From Phocoena phocoena (lineage: Eukaryota > Chordata > Mammalia > Artiodactyla > Phocoenidae): a DNA stretch of 64,000 nt. The position numbers and the translations under genes were made by a program. The first letter of the stretch is position 1. Each line of letters opens with the position of its first letter. Shown here in pieces: positions 45,001 through 57,289 of this stretch. The stretch is from NCBI RefSeq assembly GCF_963924675.1, contig NC_089220.1, positions 49,796,639-49,860,638 on the forward strand, given 5' to 3'. The notes under the pieces were generated by a model. That model was not told the DNA's origin. It ran no database searches and saw only the letters and a list, made by a program, of their open reading frames with translations.

Positions 45001-45102
45001 GTTTTTTAATATGTGAATTGTTATACTAATATATAATAAGTGCAGTGACAATGAAAATTAGACACAAAATTAGGGGGATTACACTGGAATAAAATCTTTT
45101 TC

Positions 45103-45402
45103 GGGCTTCCCTGGTGGCTCAGTGGTTAAGAATCCACCTGCCAGTGCAAGGGACACGGGTTCGAGCCCTGGTCTAGGAAGATCCCACATGCCGCGGAGCA
45201 ACTAAGCCCGTGCGCCACAACTACTGAGCCTGCACTCTAGAGCCCGCAAGCCACAGCTAGTGAGCCCACGCACCCTAGAGCCCATGCTCCGCAACAAGAA
45301 AAGCCACCGCAACGAAGAACAGCCCCCGCTTGCTGCAACTAGAGAAAACCCGCACGCAGCAATGAAGACCCAACACAGCCAAAAATAAAAAATTTAAAAA
45401 AT
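45103..45402 (+). mobile_element. CHR SINE, long type
   Basis: Forward copy from 'gggcttccctggtggctcag' to an A-rich tail. The flank 'atctttttc' is duplicated on both sides (to 45102 and to 45416). Confidence 0.93.
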
Positions 45403-45834
45403 AAAAGATCTTTTTCTGCTGTGCAGTATTTGAGATTTATAGTCATTCATTTGAAGATGGTGAAAGAAATGTATGGTCTAGAAAAGAAAGACTTATGCTT
45501 TTTCCTGTCTTTTGGTAAGCACTTTAGGGTGTAGTTTAAAGTTTTACTAGTGGAACTTTTGAAGAATAAAAGTTTATACAGAATGTCAAATAAGCAAAGG
45601 CAGAGCTCCACTGTTGGAAGACAGCGTAGGAATGGGGTGAGTAGGATGGGGATCCAGGGAGACTTGTCCATGTTTTTCCTACCTCTCTAGGGTCTGAAGT
45701 CCACTCTAAGGAATCTAGCTAGACAAATACTGTTTTGTGGGGGGGGATGGGGGGTTAAATTTAGATTTATTTTTCTTTCCTTCATTTCTCATGTGGTCTG
45801 TTTTTTCTTAGATGTCTGAATGTCTTTCACTTTA

Positions 45835-46142
45835 TTTTTTTAATGACTTTAAAAATTTTTATTTATATTTTTTATTTTTGGCTGCATTGGGTCTTCGTTG
45901 CCGCGTGCAGGCTTTCTCTAGTTGCGGCAAGTGGAGGCTACTCTTTGTTGTGGTGCACAGGCTTCTCATTGCGGTGGCTCCTCTTGTTGAGGAGCACAGG
46001 CTCTAGGTGCACGGGCTTCAGTAGTTGTGGCGCACGGGCTTAGTTGCTCCACAGCATGTGGGATCTTCCCAGACCAGGGCTTAAACCCATGTCCCCTGCA
46101 TTGGCAGGCGGATTCTTAACCTCTGTGCCACCAGGGAAGTCC
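45835..46142 (-). mobile_element. CHR SINE, long type
   Basis: Reverse-oriented copy with a 19-bp duplication, ctga(a/g)tgtctttcacttta, at 45816-45834 and 46143-46161. Confidence 0.95.
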
Positions 46143-46284
46143 CTGAGTGTCTTTCACTTTAAATATTTGGCTTTTCTCTTACTTCCTGACTTCCTCCACC
46201 AAATAACTATTGCATGAGTTAATAGAAGTGGTGCTCAGACACAGCTGGCCGAGTGCTTAAGATTAGGAACTGATTTAGCTTTTT

Positions 46285-46495
46285 TTTCTTTTTAAAATAT
46301 TTATTTATTTATTTGGTTGCACCGGGTCTTTGTTGTGGCATGTGGGATCTTTTAGTTTCGGCATGTGGGATCTTTAGTTGTGGCATGTGAACTCTTAGTT
46401 GTGGCACATGGGATTTAGTTCCCTGACCAGGGATTGAACCCGGCCCCCTGCACTGGGAGCACAGAGTCTTAGCCACTGGACTGCCAGGGAAGTCC
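46285..46495 (-). mobile_element. CHR-related SINE
   Basis: Reverse-oriented copy with a perfect 15-bp duplication, ctgatttagcttttt, at 46270-46284 and 46496-46510. Confidence 0.95.
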
Positions 46496-46599
46496 CTGAT
46501 TTAGCTTTTTCATTCTTAAGGTGTTTTTAATTGGCTTTTATCCTTTTTTAAAAAAATGCATATTTAGTTTAACATTTGATAATAACTCCTACTGGACAC

Positions 46600-46795
46600 A
46601 CTGCCTTAAGTAGTCAACATTTTATGTTTTTTAAAGTACTCTCCTATTTTGTGTGACCCTTAACAATTCTCTGAGATAGGTAGGACAGGTATTATCATTT
46701 CTACCTTACCGGTGAGGAAATTGACATAAAATAGTTATGATAAGTTATGGAGGTTGAACTTGAATTTTGGTTCTTTTATACCACAGTATAATTGG
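46600..46795 (-). mobile_element. MIR SINE, antisense
   Basis: 'caattctctgagataggtag', then 'gtattatcatttctacctta' and 'ggtgaggaaattgacataa' follow the reverse complement of MIR. Confidence 0.65.
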
Positions 46796-47189
46796 GTTTT
46801 GTCTATAGTGGTGTGAAAAATTAAAAGCTTAACAAATGCTGTTAACTAATAACAATTGCTGCTAGCTAATATTATCCTCGTTGCCGTTTCTGTGTCCCGT
46901 CAGTTTTCATGCCTCAGGAATTAATTTTTATGGGTCTCTTTTCACTGAATTTGTGCTGATTTGATAGAAAATTTTTATTATAATACTGAAGGGTCAAGAG
47001 AAAGAGAGAATCCCTTTTCTCTATCTCTATATCTACTATATTTTTTCAGCATAGATGAGGCTATAAACTTTTGAAATAAAGGCCATCTAAGGTCAGAGCA
47101 TAGAACTCAGTAAATATTTGATAAAAGAATGAATGACTCTTGATTTTAATTTACTCCTTTGGGCCCTACTCCTATGTTTTCAGAAAGCT

Positions 47190-47560
47190 CACATTTGTGG
47201 AAGGCCTAATATATGCCAGGAGCATTTTATAGAAATCATCTCATTTAATCCTCTTAAGAGCTTTATGGGTAGGTATTAATGTACCAGCTGTGTGACCCTG
47301 GGCAAATTACTTAACTGCTCTGTGCCTGTTTCCTCATTTGTAAAATGAGGATGATGATAGTATCTATCTAATAAGGCTGTTTTGAAATTACATGTCAAGT
47401 AATCAATACTTACAGTAGTGCCTGGAACATAATAACAAGAAATGTAAACTGTTATAATTGTCATTATTGTCCTAATCCAGGGTCACTCATCTAGCAAGTA
47501 GTGGGGCCAGAATCCAAACTCAGGTCTGTCAGTTTCCTTAATCTGTGATGCTTTCATTAC
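47190..47560 (-). mobile_element. MIR SINE, antisense, split by another MIR
   Basis: The left part 47210-47278 ('atctcatttaatcctcttaa' and 'tgggtaggtattaatg') and the right part 47460-47560 ('ggtcactcatctagcaagta', 'ccaaactcaggtctgtcagt') are the two halves of one antisense MIR. Confidence 0.65.
47279..47459 (+). mobile_element. MIR SINE, sense, nested
   Basis: A clear forward MIR core: 'gtgtgaccctgggcaaatta', then 'ctgtttcctcatttgtaaaa' and 'tgaggatgatgatagtatct'. It sits between the halves of the antisense MIR. Confidence 0.8.
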
Positions 47561-47734
47561 AAGGTGCAGAGTGAATAAAAATAGTTGGCCATAACCTGGA
47601 TAATCAGTCTTATGGTCTTTTTGTTTCCAGAGGACTTAACATGTTTTAACCCGGATAAAAGTCACACCTGAGAGCTTGAATGAAATCTTTAATTCCTCCT
47701 CAAATTCAAGAGACACGCCACATATTGTGAAACC

Positions 47735-47845
47735 AGTTTGTGTCTGGATTAGGAGTCAGATCTTCATTTTGATCCCAGCTTTTGTCATTAACCAGCTCTG
47801 TGAGACCTTGATCAAGACTTTTAGCACTTAGCCAATTTTAAAATA
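47735..47845 (+). mobile_element. MIR SINE fragment, sense
   Basis: 'ggattaggagtcagatcttc' and 'accagctctgtgagaccttg' match the 5' half of MIR. Confidence 0.6.
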
Positions 47846-48170
47846 CTCAAATGCCAAAATTCTTTATGTAAAGAGTTGCTTAAGTCATCCACCATATGAG
47901 ATTTACAGTAAATTTACTGGAAAATATAGATTCTGTATAGTTTTGTTCAATAATTCTAAATCTAATCCAAGAGGTTTTTAAATTTCTCTTCTTTATTCAT
48001 GATTGACTTTTGCTATAATTTAGAATATATTCAATATTTTATGTCTTGAAATATACTGGTATGTGATTGGGTGAAAATAATATCCTTAACACGTACATTA
48101 CTTATATTTAGTAATTCTTAAATGAAATTCTGAAACTGACATGCCTTACTTAACCTTCCTTTTTTTTTAG

Positions 48171-48374
<204 letters not shown>

Positions 48375-48530
48375 TGAAAATTAGAAGACACTGCTGGCTG
48401 CTATAAAAAATACTTACGATTTAACCAATAGCAAACTAAAATTACATTGTCTTTATGGTGACACTTTATAGTGTAATTATGATAATATTTATAGCAAAAG
48501 TTGATAGACTAGTAATGTTTAAGATTTTTT

Positions 48531-48733
48531 TTTTTTTTTTTGCTGTATGCGGGCCTCTCACAGTTGTGGCCTCTCCCGTTGCGGAGCACAGGCTCCGGAC
48601 GCGCAGGCTCAGCGGCCATGGCTCACGGGCCCAGCCGCTCCGCGGCATGTGGGATCTTCCCGGACCGGGGCACGAACCTGTGTCCCCTGCATTGGCAGGC
48701 AGACTCTCAACCACTGTGCCACCAGGGAAGCCC
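48531..48733 (-). mobile_element. CHR SINE, short GC-rich type
   Basis: Reverse-oriented, well preserved. Its 'aagatttttt' flank is repeated at 48521-48530 and from 48734. Confidence 0.94.
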
Positions 48734-48889
48734 AAGATTTTTTTTTTTTTTAATGGCAAATGCATTTAAGGTGAAAGAAAAGAAATTTTATTGACCATAG
48801 CTGTTTAGCTTTTGTGGATTTTAGTCTTAATTTCCAAAAATGAAAAAGGAAGTTTATATTTTTTTCCCAAAGTGCAAATCATATTTTTG

Positions 48890-49620
48890 TTCTTCAAATG
48901 ATTATAAAAATAACGTAGCTCATTGTAAAAATATTCAGAAAAATATAGATGAATATAATAAGACAAAAATAACTTCATTTTGTAATACCTAGAGATTAGT
49001 TATCTTTATAAGATTTATTTATCCTTATGAACATTTGTCTGCATATTCATACAAACCTGTGTATATTTACAAAAATAGGATCTTATTATTTTATAACCTG
49101 TTTTTTTTCACTCAATATCTTGAACATTTTCCATGCCAGTAAATATACTTCAACACAGCTTTTGAAGTCTGAAAGTACCATGTTCTATGGAGACACTATA
49201 TTTTAACTATTATTATTAAGCATGTAGGTTTTTTCAGTTCTTTTTGTTATTGTAAACAATACTAACATATTTGTATAATGCCTTCATAGCCTAGTAATTA
49301 TTTTAGGATGCAGTCCTAGAAATGGAATTGTGGTACTAAAGACTAGGTACATTTTTAGAACTTCGAAACATTCTGCCAAATTTACTTCCAGATAAGTTCC
49401 AGTATATGCAGGCCCTCTTTTTACCCATATCTTCACTATCCCATTAATTTTTGTTATTACCCCATTAATTTTTGCTAGTCTAGTAGGAAAAAACAATATT
49501 TCATTGTTCTTTGATTTTTCTTTTTTTTTTTTAAACTAATGATGTTATACATCTTTTCATACTCATTGGCCATTTTTATTTCTTCTGGAAAACAGGTATT
49601 AAAAGTGCTTTCTTCAGATA
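48890..49620 (-). mobile_element. Ancient L1 fragment, antisense
   Basis: 'cactcaatatcttgaacatt' and the related downstream text follow the reverse complement of an old L1 3' region. Edges are approximate. Confidence 0.5.
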
Positions 49621-49874
49621 TCATGTAAATTTACTAGTTTTATAATCTCTTCCTAATTTTTCTGAAAATGTAAGTCACTTTAATTACATCCATTTTGTAG
49701 ACAATGGAACTGATAGTATAGAAATACTCAGTTACTGATGCCTAACCGAGATATTCAGGCTTGCTCTAAAGTTTTTTAATATTGTGATATCTTAGCATGT
49801 TAATTTGTAGTCTGGTTGCTTGTTGTACTCTTAAAGATATCATGGTTCAAAAATATGTATTAAAAATGTATTTT

Positions 49875-50575
49875 CTAATTTTTATTTTGTGGTAAACATG
49901 TAACAAAATTTGCCATTTTAACCATTTTAAGTGTACAGTTTAACAGCATTAATTAAATCCATAGTATTATACAACCATTACCACTATCTATTTCCAAAAC
50001 TGTTTAATCACCCCAAACAGAAACTCTACTCATTAAATAATAACTCCCTATTCTTCCCTCCCACATAACCCCTGGTAACCGCTAATCTATTTCTGTCTCT
50101 GTGAATTTGCTGATTCTAGATATTTGATAAAGGTAGAATCATTACAATATTCTCTTGTGTCTGCTTATTTCACTTAGCATAATGTTTTCAAGGTTCATCC
50201 ATGTCATAGCATGTATCAGAACTCTCTTTCTGTGACTAAATAATGTTCCATTGTGTGTATGTACCACATTTTGTTTATCCGTTTATTTGTTGATGGACTC
50301 TTGTGCTTTTTCCACCTTTTTGGCTATTGTGAATAATGCTACAGTAAACATTGGCATATGAGTATCTGTTTGAGTCACTGTTTTCAGTTCTTTTGAGTAT
50401 ATACTTAGGAGTAGAATTGCTGGGTCATATGGTAATTCTTTGTTTAGCTTTTTGAGGAACTGCCAAACTGTTTTCCACAGGGGCTACACCATTTTGCAAT
50501 TCCCACTGGCAGTGGACAAGGGTTCCAGTTTCTCTGCATCCTTGCCAACACTTGTTATTTTCTGAAAAACATACT
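49875..50575 (-). mobile_element. Old L1 3' region, antisense
   Basis: 'gccattttaaccattttaag', 'aatgttccattgtgtgtatg' and 'agaattgctgggtcatatgg' appear in antisense L1 order. Confidence 0.75.
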
Positions 50576-51185
50576 GCATTTTTAACATACAACAATGAAA
50601 CAAATCTTAGTTCTAGCTAAACATTGGAGATGTTGATTATTATAAAATAATAGGAATTTATTTCAGTATAAACATGGACAAAATATGGGCAGTTTCTGTT
50701 TTGTTAGTTTACTGTATGTTAGTCTTTGCTTTCTTTTTCTAATTTTGAAAAAGTGGAGAGTGGATAAAACAGTGAGAATATCACTTTTTGCTTCCTTTGA
50801 AAATAATCCTCAGTGTAAACTCATTTCAACCTAGGTAAACCTAACTGAAATTTCAAATCCTGGCCTTATTTTACTAATAAGTACACCTTTTGTTTATCTG
50901 GGGTAAATGTGTGTATACATTTTAATAGTTTGATACTTGTGACCACAAGTCAGTGACCTAACTTAAGACCAGTAGCTTCTTGTCATCCATTGCCCAAGGT
51001 CATTACTTACATTTATTAAACATTTCCAAGTTACAGCCATAGTTATTATTTGTCCCTGAAATAAAAAAAATTCTGACACCTCATGGAGGACTTAAATAAA
51101 AATTTGCCATTAAGTAATCTGTACCATATTAGTAGAAAAGATGTTCTTTTAAACCTAACACGTTTTCCTTTTTAAAAAAAAATAG

Positions 51186-51308
<123 letters not shown>

Positions 51309-52079
51309 TGAATATTATTTTTAATAAAGCGACTAAAGAAATATTTCACCAGTCCTTCAAAATCTGTTAATTGTAAGCCTATTCTAGGTGGTTTTCTGTT
51401 TTCTGTCTTGAGTTCTTTCAATTTGTCCTTAATGTGGAAACCTCTTATAGAATACCATCACAAATACTGATTGACTAGAAAAATCTGGCACATTCTGGAT
51501 CTGAGATGTAGAGATGAATATGGAGAGCTATTTCAGGATCTTATTCCCTACAGGAGATAAAACCAAAATCATGAAGAGTGGAGAATATCCTCACATATAT
51601 TCATACAGATTTCTCTATCAGACCTGTCATTTAAAGGAGGTAGATATATTAATGGAGAGTATGCAAGTTAATTGGTTCAGTAATACAGTTAGATAAAATG
51701 AGAGTAAGTGGAGAGAGAGTAAAAATTATATTTTTACTCTCTCAACACTTAAAGAAGGTAACATTGGCATTGATGATCCTTGACTACTACTTCCTGCATT
51801 TAGACTGGCTCTTCTCCCTTAGCATATGAATATGGTCAAATCTTTATTGTCCTAAAACAAACGAATAAATAAACAAATCTTTGTCACTCTAGCTCGTCCC
51901 CTTTTTGTTTTTTCCATTTGTAGCCAGTTGTCTTCATATTACTTTTTATCATTCTCCATCAAACTGTTACCATCTGTGTTCTAATCAGGATGTAACACTA
52001 AAAACTGCCCTTGACAGTAAACTTAACCACCAAATCCTGTGGATATTTTGATTTCATATTTATGTCTGTAGTATTTATT

Positions 52080-52500
52080 AGTACCCCTGTTGTCCTTTTT
52101 GACTCCTATGATACTACTTACACCTAATTTCCATCTTCTCTGGTTTCTTCTCAGTCTCCATAGTTACAGGTGTTACCCAACTTCTGTTAGCAGCCCCTGC
52201 TGTTCTATTCCTCTGTGCTATCCTTCGGTGACTTTATCCATGCCCTTTGCTTTCACCTATATGCTGGTGACTTCCTATTTGTATTCTCAAGTCATAACTT
52301 TCTTTTGAACAGTGGATGTATGTGTGTGTATGTATATACTTTCGTATAACCAGCTGACCTTTGAACTAATTCATTTGAATATCCCACGAGGACTTCAAAT
52401 ATAAATGTTCAAAACAACTTACCTGCCTCCCTCCTTTACTGTGAGTTCCCATTATTATCATCTTCTACTTCTGCTCTACTCAAAAACTTGTCAACTTGGA
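52080..52500 (+). mobile_element. Ancient L2-like fragment
   Basis: 'aatatcccacgaggacttca', then 'tataaatgttcaaaacaact' and preceding pyrimidine-rich text follow the forward L2 pattern also seen at 10660-11880. Heavily diverged. Confidence 0.4.
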
Positions 52501-52929
52501 ATAAAAGTTACACTTAATTCTCAAAATTTACTTAATTGAAAGAATAATTCTTTAAGTTAAATCTTATATATTCATATAAACCATGAAGTAGGCATTAGTT
52601 AAATGGAAAAATCTGCTTATAAAATCTTTGCATACTCATCAAAAGCACTCACAACATTTCTTGTTTTATTCTTACTTTATTAGTAATTCTTACTATGGGA
52701 TTTGAATGGGATTTGAAATTTGAATTTAAGACCCAATTATTTAAGCTGTTGTTCCAGATATTCAGTAAAATTCAGAGTTAGATATAAAACCCCTTTTCAG
52801 GCCAAACTCACTTGTACTGTATTAACTTAAAACAGATTCTTCATTTGTAAAATGAAAAAGTAATGTTTTCTCAAAAAACTTTAATAAAAGTTTTTTATTA
52901 AAAACACACAACAAAACTTCTTTAGAAGA

Positions 52930-53155
52930 TGTAGGCATACTTTAAGAATATGAGCTTTGGAGTCAGAACTTCTGGCTTTGAGCCAATTAATAGTTGTCTT
53001 ACCCTGATCAAGTCACTTCATCTCTGAGAATCAGTTTGCTCATTTGTAAAATGATGATGATAATGTATACCTCTTACGGTTATGAAAATTAAACAGGAAT
53101 ACACTAAGCACATTTGGCACATATTAAACAGTCAGACATTAGCTTGTGTTGTTTT
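52930..53155 (+). mobile_element. MIR SINE, sense
   Basis: 'gagctttggagtcagaactt', 'tgatcaagtcacttcatctc' and 'tttgctcatttgtaaaatga' are a near full-length MIR. Confidence 0.85.
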
Positions 53156-54682
53156 TAGAGGACTCCTTACACTATAAACACATTGCATTAATATTTTAGA
53201 ATGCACTTTAGTAGCCATTTCAGTGCTAATTAACAATACAAATGATTTTTGTAGGCTAATTTTAAAGTTTCATCTTGGTTCCACTTAAAGCACTGTATGT
53301 AAAATATATAAAATTATATCTAGCATAATCTGTATCACTATCTTAAATGATAAAAGAAATTAATTTCTGCATATCCTGGTAAAAGTCTGTTGAACAAATT
53401 ATAGTTTACTTGAGTTAACAATAGGTGAGAGTTATGGGAGGGTTTACCTATGAGTATATATTTTAAAAGCAGCATCTCGAACCCTTTCTTCACTTTGTAT
53501 ATTGCTTCTGTCTGTATTTACCTGATGAGGAGAAATACCACTTTAAATAAGTCAGCCTTAATGACATTTAAAATCAACATGAGTAACTTTTAAATGCCTT
53601 ATAAATTTTACAAAATCATTTATTCTGCAGACTATTAGTTTTCAAAACTGGGATATACCTAACCCTAGCTATACACTAAGATTTTCCAGGCAATATAAGG
53701 GTACAGATATATTTAAGGGAATTAGTTTCTAGTCTAACCTTGTTTGTGTTGTTGCATTCTCTTCCAATTTTTCTTACACATTACTTCTTGTCATATTGAA
53801 TTTTTCATTATGCATTGATCCAAGGTGTAAAAACCTCCAGGGTACCAGCCAGGGAAAAGAAAAAAAAAAAAAAGGATTGCTCCTGAAGGAGAGTTTATTG
53901 AGTGCAAAGCCAAAAGGGTTCCAAAAGCAGGGGATGGGGTGATTGTGTTAAAAACTCTCGGTAGTTGAAATGTCATATCTACCTTTGTCTTGTCATGTTT
54001 ATCTAAAAATTAAGAAATGAGAAGTTTGTAACAAGGGTGAATATTACCTTTTTTAAAAAGTACTTCATCATTCATTGGACATTGTGGTAAAGGAGAGGGG
54101 AGGCTTGTAAAGTTCTCATACCTGCATGTTTTATGTTAGAAACAGAGGTTCTTCCAGATGCTTGCTGTATGTAAGACTGTGACATTAACATGTGTATTTC
54201 AAGTTAAGAATGATGTCAGACTTGTTGCAGAAATTTAGTCTGATCTGGCTATTTATTTTGACATTGAAGATTGGCTTTATCAATTAAGTTATATAACAGA
54301 CATTTTTCATAAATTAAATGAGCTAAATCTGAAATTTATTTGATCATTGTTTGATGAAATATATTTAAATCACATCTACAATGTACCACATCCCCCAAAA
54401 CACATTCTTTGTAACTACTTAAAACATTTTTAATAAAATTGACATAAAAATGTGTGAGACAGTACATAGCTTTTCAGCATTCCTTTAGGGTATGTGGATG
54501 CCAAAACTTTTGAAGAAAAGCTGAGAAGAATATTGTTAAAGTTATTTTAGCCATGAAAGATGAAATGTATATATTTAATTATCTGATAACTTAAAGGAGG
54601 AAAAAACTTGATTTACAGCACTTCAATTTCAATATAGAACATTCTTCCTGTTATAGTTTTGTTAGTCTGTATCTTGTATTCT

Positions 54683-54810
54683 GTTTTTGGGGCGGAGTGG
54701 GGGGCACACTGTGCAGCTCGTGGGTTCTTAGTTCCCCGACCAGGGATTGAACCCGGGGCTCCGGCAGTTAAAGTGCCAAGTCCTAACCACTGGACCTCCA
54801 GGGAATTCCC
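54683..54810 (-). mobile_element. CHR-related short SINE
   Basis: Reverse-oriented copy with a 15-bp duplication, tgta(t/a)cttgtattct, at 54668-54682 and 54811-54825. It sits about 100 bp upstream of exon 8. Confidence 0.93.
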
Positions 54811-54867
54811 TGTAACTTGTATTCTTAAAATCTGCTTCTGTTAGGCACTACTGTTACATAACCTTGA

Positions 54868-55011
<144 letters not shown>

Positions 55012-55559
55012 TGAAAGCTTCCTGAGGCAAAAAAATAGTTGCATTTATGAGGCTTAAAACCTTTTTTTAAATCTGATGTTATTTTCCATACTTTTTATTC
55101 ATAAAAGTAAAGTATCTTAAATGTCTCCCTTCTTTCCACAGACCATAGAGAAACACCTATATTTTTTATCTTCATATCATTTCCAAGTGGTAGATAGAGG
55201 AAAATGTATCTTTATCATTTGATAATATAAATTCACAAAGTAATAACATCATAAAAACGTTGACTTTTTAAAAATTATATTTTGGAGACACACAGCAACA
55301 ATGGTTTAACTCTTATTTTATATAAGTAATTAATAACTTTTATGTATAGCATTGTTCTAAACTTCCATCTTGTTATAACTTGTCAAGAAAAACACTTTAA
55401 AGTTGACATCTTTTCCGCATGCAGTATGCAGTGTAATAGCTGGAAACCAAGCAACAAATTAAAAAATAAAATTATGGTAAAAGTTGAACTCTTTTTAAAG
55501 ATCAGTACACGTAAAAATATATTGAATTCCTAAAGTTCTAATATGTAGTATAAACTTTA

Positions 55560-56620
55560 TTATGATATATTATATACATAGAGAAAAGTATAAAAACATA
55601 AACATGTTTTATAATAAATAAATGTAATGCGTAAACACACCAGAGGTAAACCACTACCCTGACTTTAATGGTAATTACTTTTTTGCTTTTCTTTACTTTA
55701 ACCACCTATGTGTATATCACTAGAAATATATGTAGCCTGTTTCTGAACTTTTTAATCAATTGGATCAAATTATATATATTATTTTGTGTCTTTTATCTTC
55801 TTTCAAAGTTATATTTGTATGATTCATTGATGTGGTTGTATGTTGTTCTAGTTTAATTTTCTTCCATTGTTTGAATAAACCATGATTTATTTATCCTTTC
55901 CTGGTTGAACAACAGTTTTTTTTTGTTTTTGTTTTTTTGTGGTACGCGGGCCTCTCACTGTTGCTGCCTCTCCCATTGCGGGGCACAGGCTCCAGATGCG
56001 CAGGCTCAGCGGCCATGGCTCACGGGCCCAGCCGCTCCGCGGCATCTGGGATCCTCCCGGACTGGGGCACGAACCCGTGTCCCCTGCATCGGCAGGCGGA
56101 CTCTCAACCACTGCGCCACCAGGGAAGACCCTGAACAACAGTTTTTTGCTATTACTGATAACACTTGCTATGGACATTCTTTTTATATCTCTTGGTACAC
56201 ATGTGCATGCATTTTGTGTCTCTAGAGTATATACTCAGGGTTGGAATTGCTTGGTCATAGGGTGTGCATATTTTCAGATTTAATAGATGATGTCAAACAG
56301 TTTTCCAACGTGAGTTTTACAGTTTATACTCCTACCAGAATGCAGGTGATGTCTCTCTTTATGCATATTTTCATATTTTAAATTTTCTGTCATATGGTGT
56401 ATTTATAATGGTATGCGGTGTTTTTAATTTGTATTTTCTTGATTATTAATGTGGTTGGGTATATGTTTATTGGCCTTTTCGATAACCTTTTATAGGGTTA
56501 TTCAAGTCTTTTGCCACTGTAAATATCTTCTGTGACTTGTCTTTGCATTTCATATTTCTATTTGTTTTTCTTGTTGTGCATTAATTAAAACTTAGTATAT
56601 TCCATATTTTTTCTAAGAGT
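55560..56620 (-). mobile_element. Ancient L1 3' region, antisense, split by a SINE
   Basis: 'cactaccctgactttaatgg', 'gttggaattgcttggtcata' and 'tgtttattggccttttcgat' follow antisense L1 order. A SINE at 55922-56131 interrupts it. Confidence 0.6.
55922..56131 (-). mobile_element. CHR SINE, short GC-rich type
   Basis: Reverse-oriented, well preserved, with a perfect 16-bp duplication, tgaacaacagtttttt, at 55906-55921 and 56132-56147. Confidence 0.96.
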
Positions 56621-57289
56621 TTAGTTTCACTGATGAGATCTATGTGTGTAGGCTTCGTACGACTAATACATTAGCAGCCCCAGATGTATATTTAGATTCC
56701 TAAAATTTTTTAGAGAATGTTCATGTCTAATTGTAAGTCCTATCATTAGTCAGAGTTGCCTTCTAATATTTGCCAACATTTAAAAATCCCAGCTTGACTA
56801 TAATTGAAGCTTACTTTTTTCTCCTATCTGGATGATTGGTTTTTAAAATCTCTGAGATCTGAATCTAAAATCAGACATTGACTATGATGCCCTGACTCAT
56901 CCTGAGGCCACAGCTACTTTTACTACCAATTAATTACTGGACTCCAAGTACTCTTAGCCATTGTGACTGGGACTAGTAGTTGGTCAGTTAATTAAAAATA
57001 AGGCAAAAAATCATAAAAAAGAAATATGCACATTTTATTTTAATAAATACATACACACAAAACCCCTACAAATGAACATTTATATGTATTTATATGCTAA
57101 TCTGTTGACTTGGAGTAAAACTTTTTCTTTGAGTATGAATCTTGCTTAAGTACAAAAAGTATCTTCTATGATTTCTATTTTCCCTTTCTTTTAGATGGTA
57201 CATAAACTTGAAGATGCTTGTAAAGCAATCTGAGTGCAGATATCTTTTAAGTATTTATAATTTTTCCAAATCTTTTATGATTATCTTCC

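Noticed and set aside
57180..57230. 'ttcttttag' followed by 'atggtacataaacttgaag' as a candidate exon 9
   Set aside because: The translation does not continue SOS2 (QLK expected) and meets a stop within a few codons.
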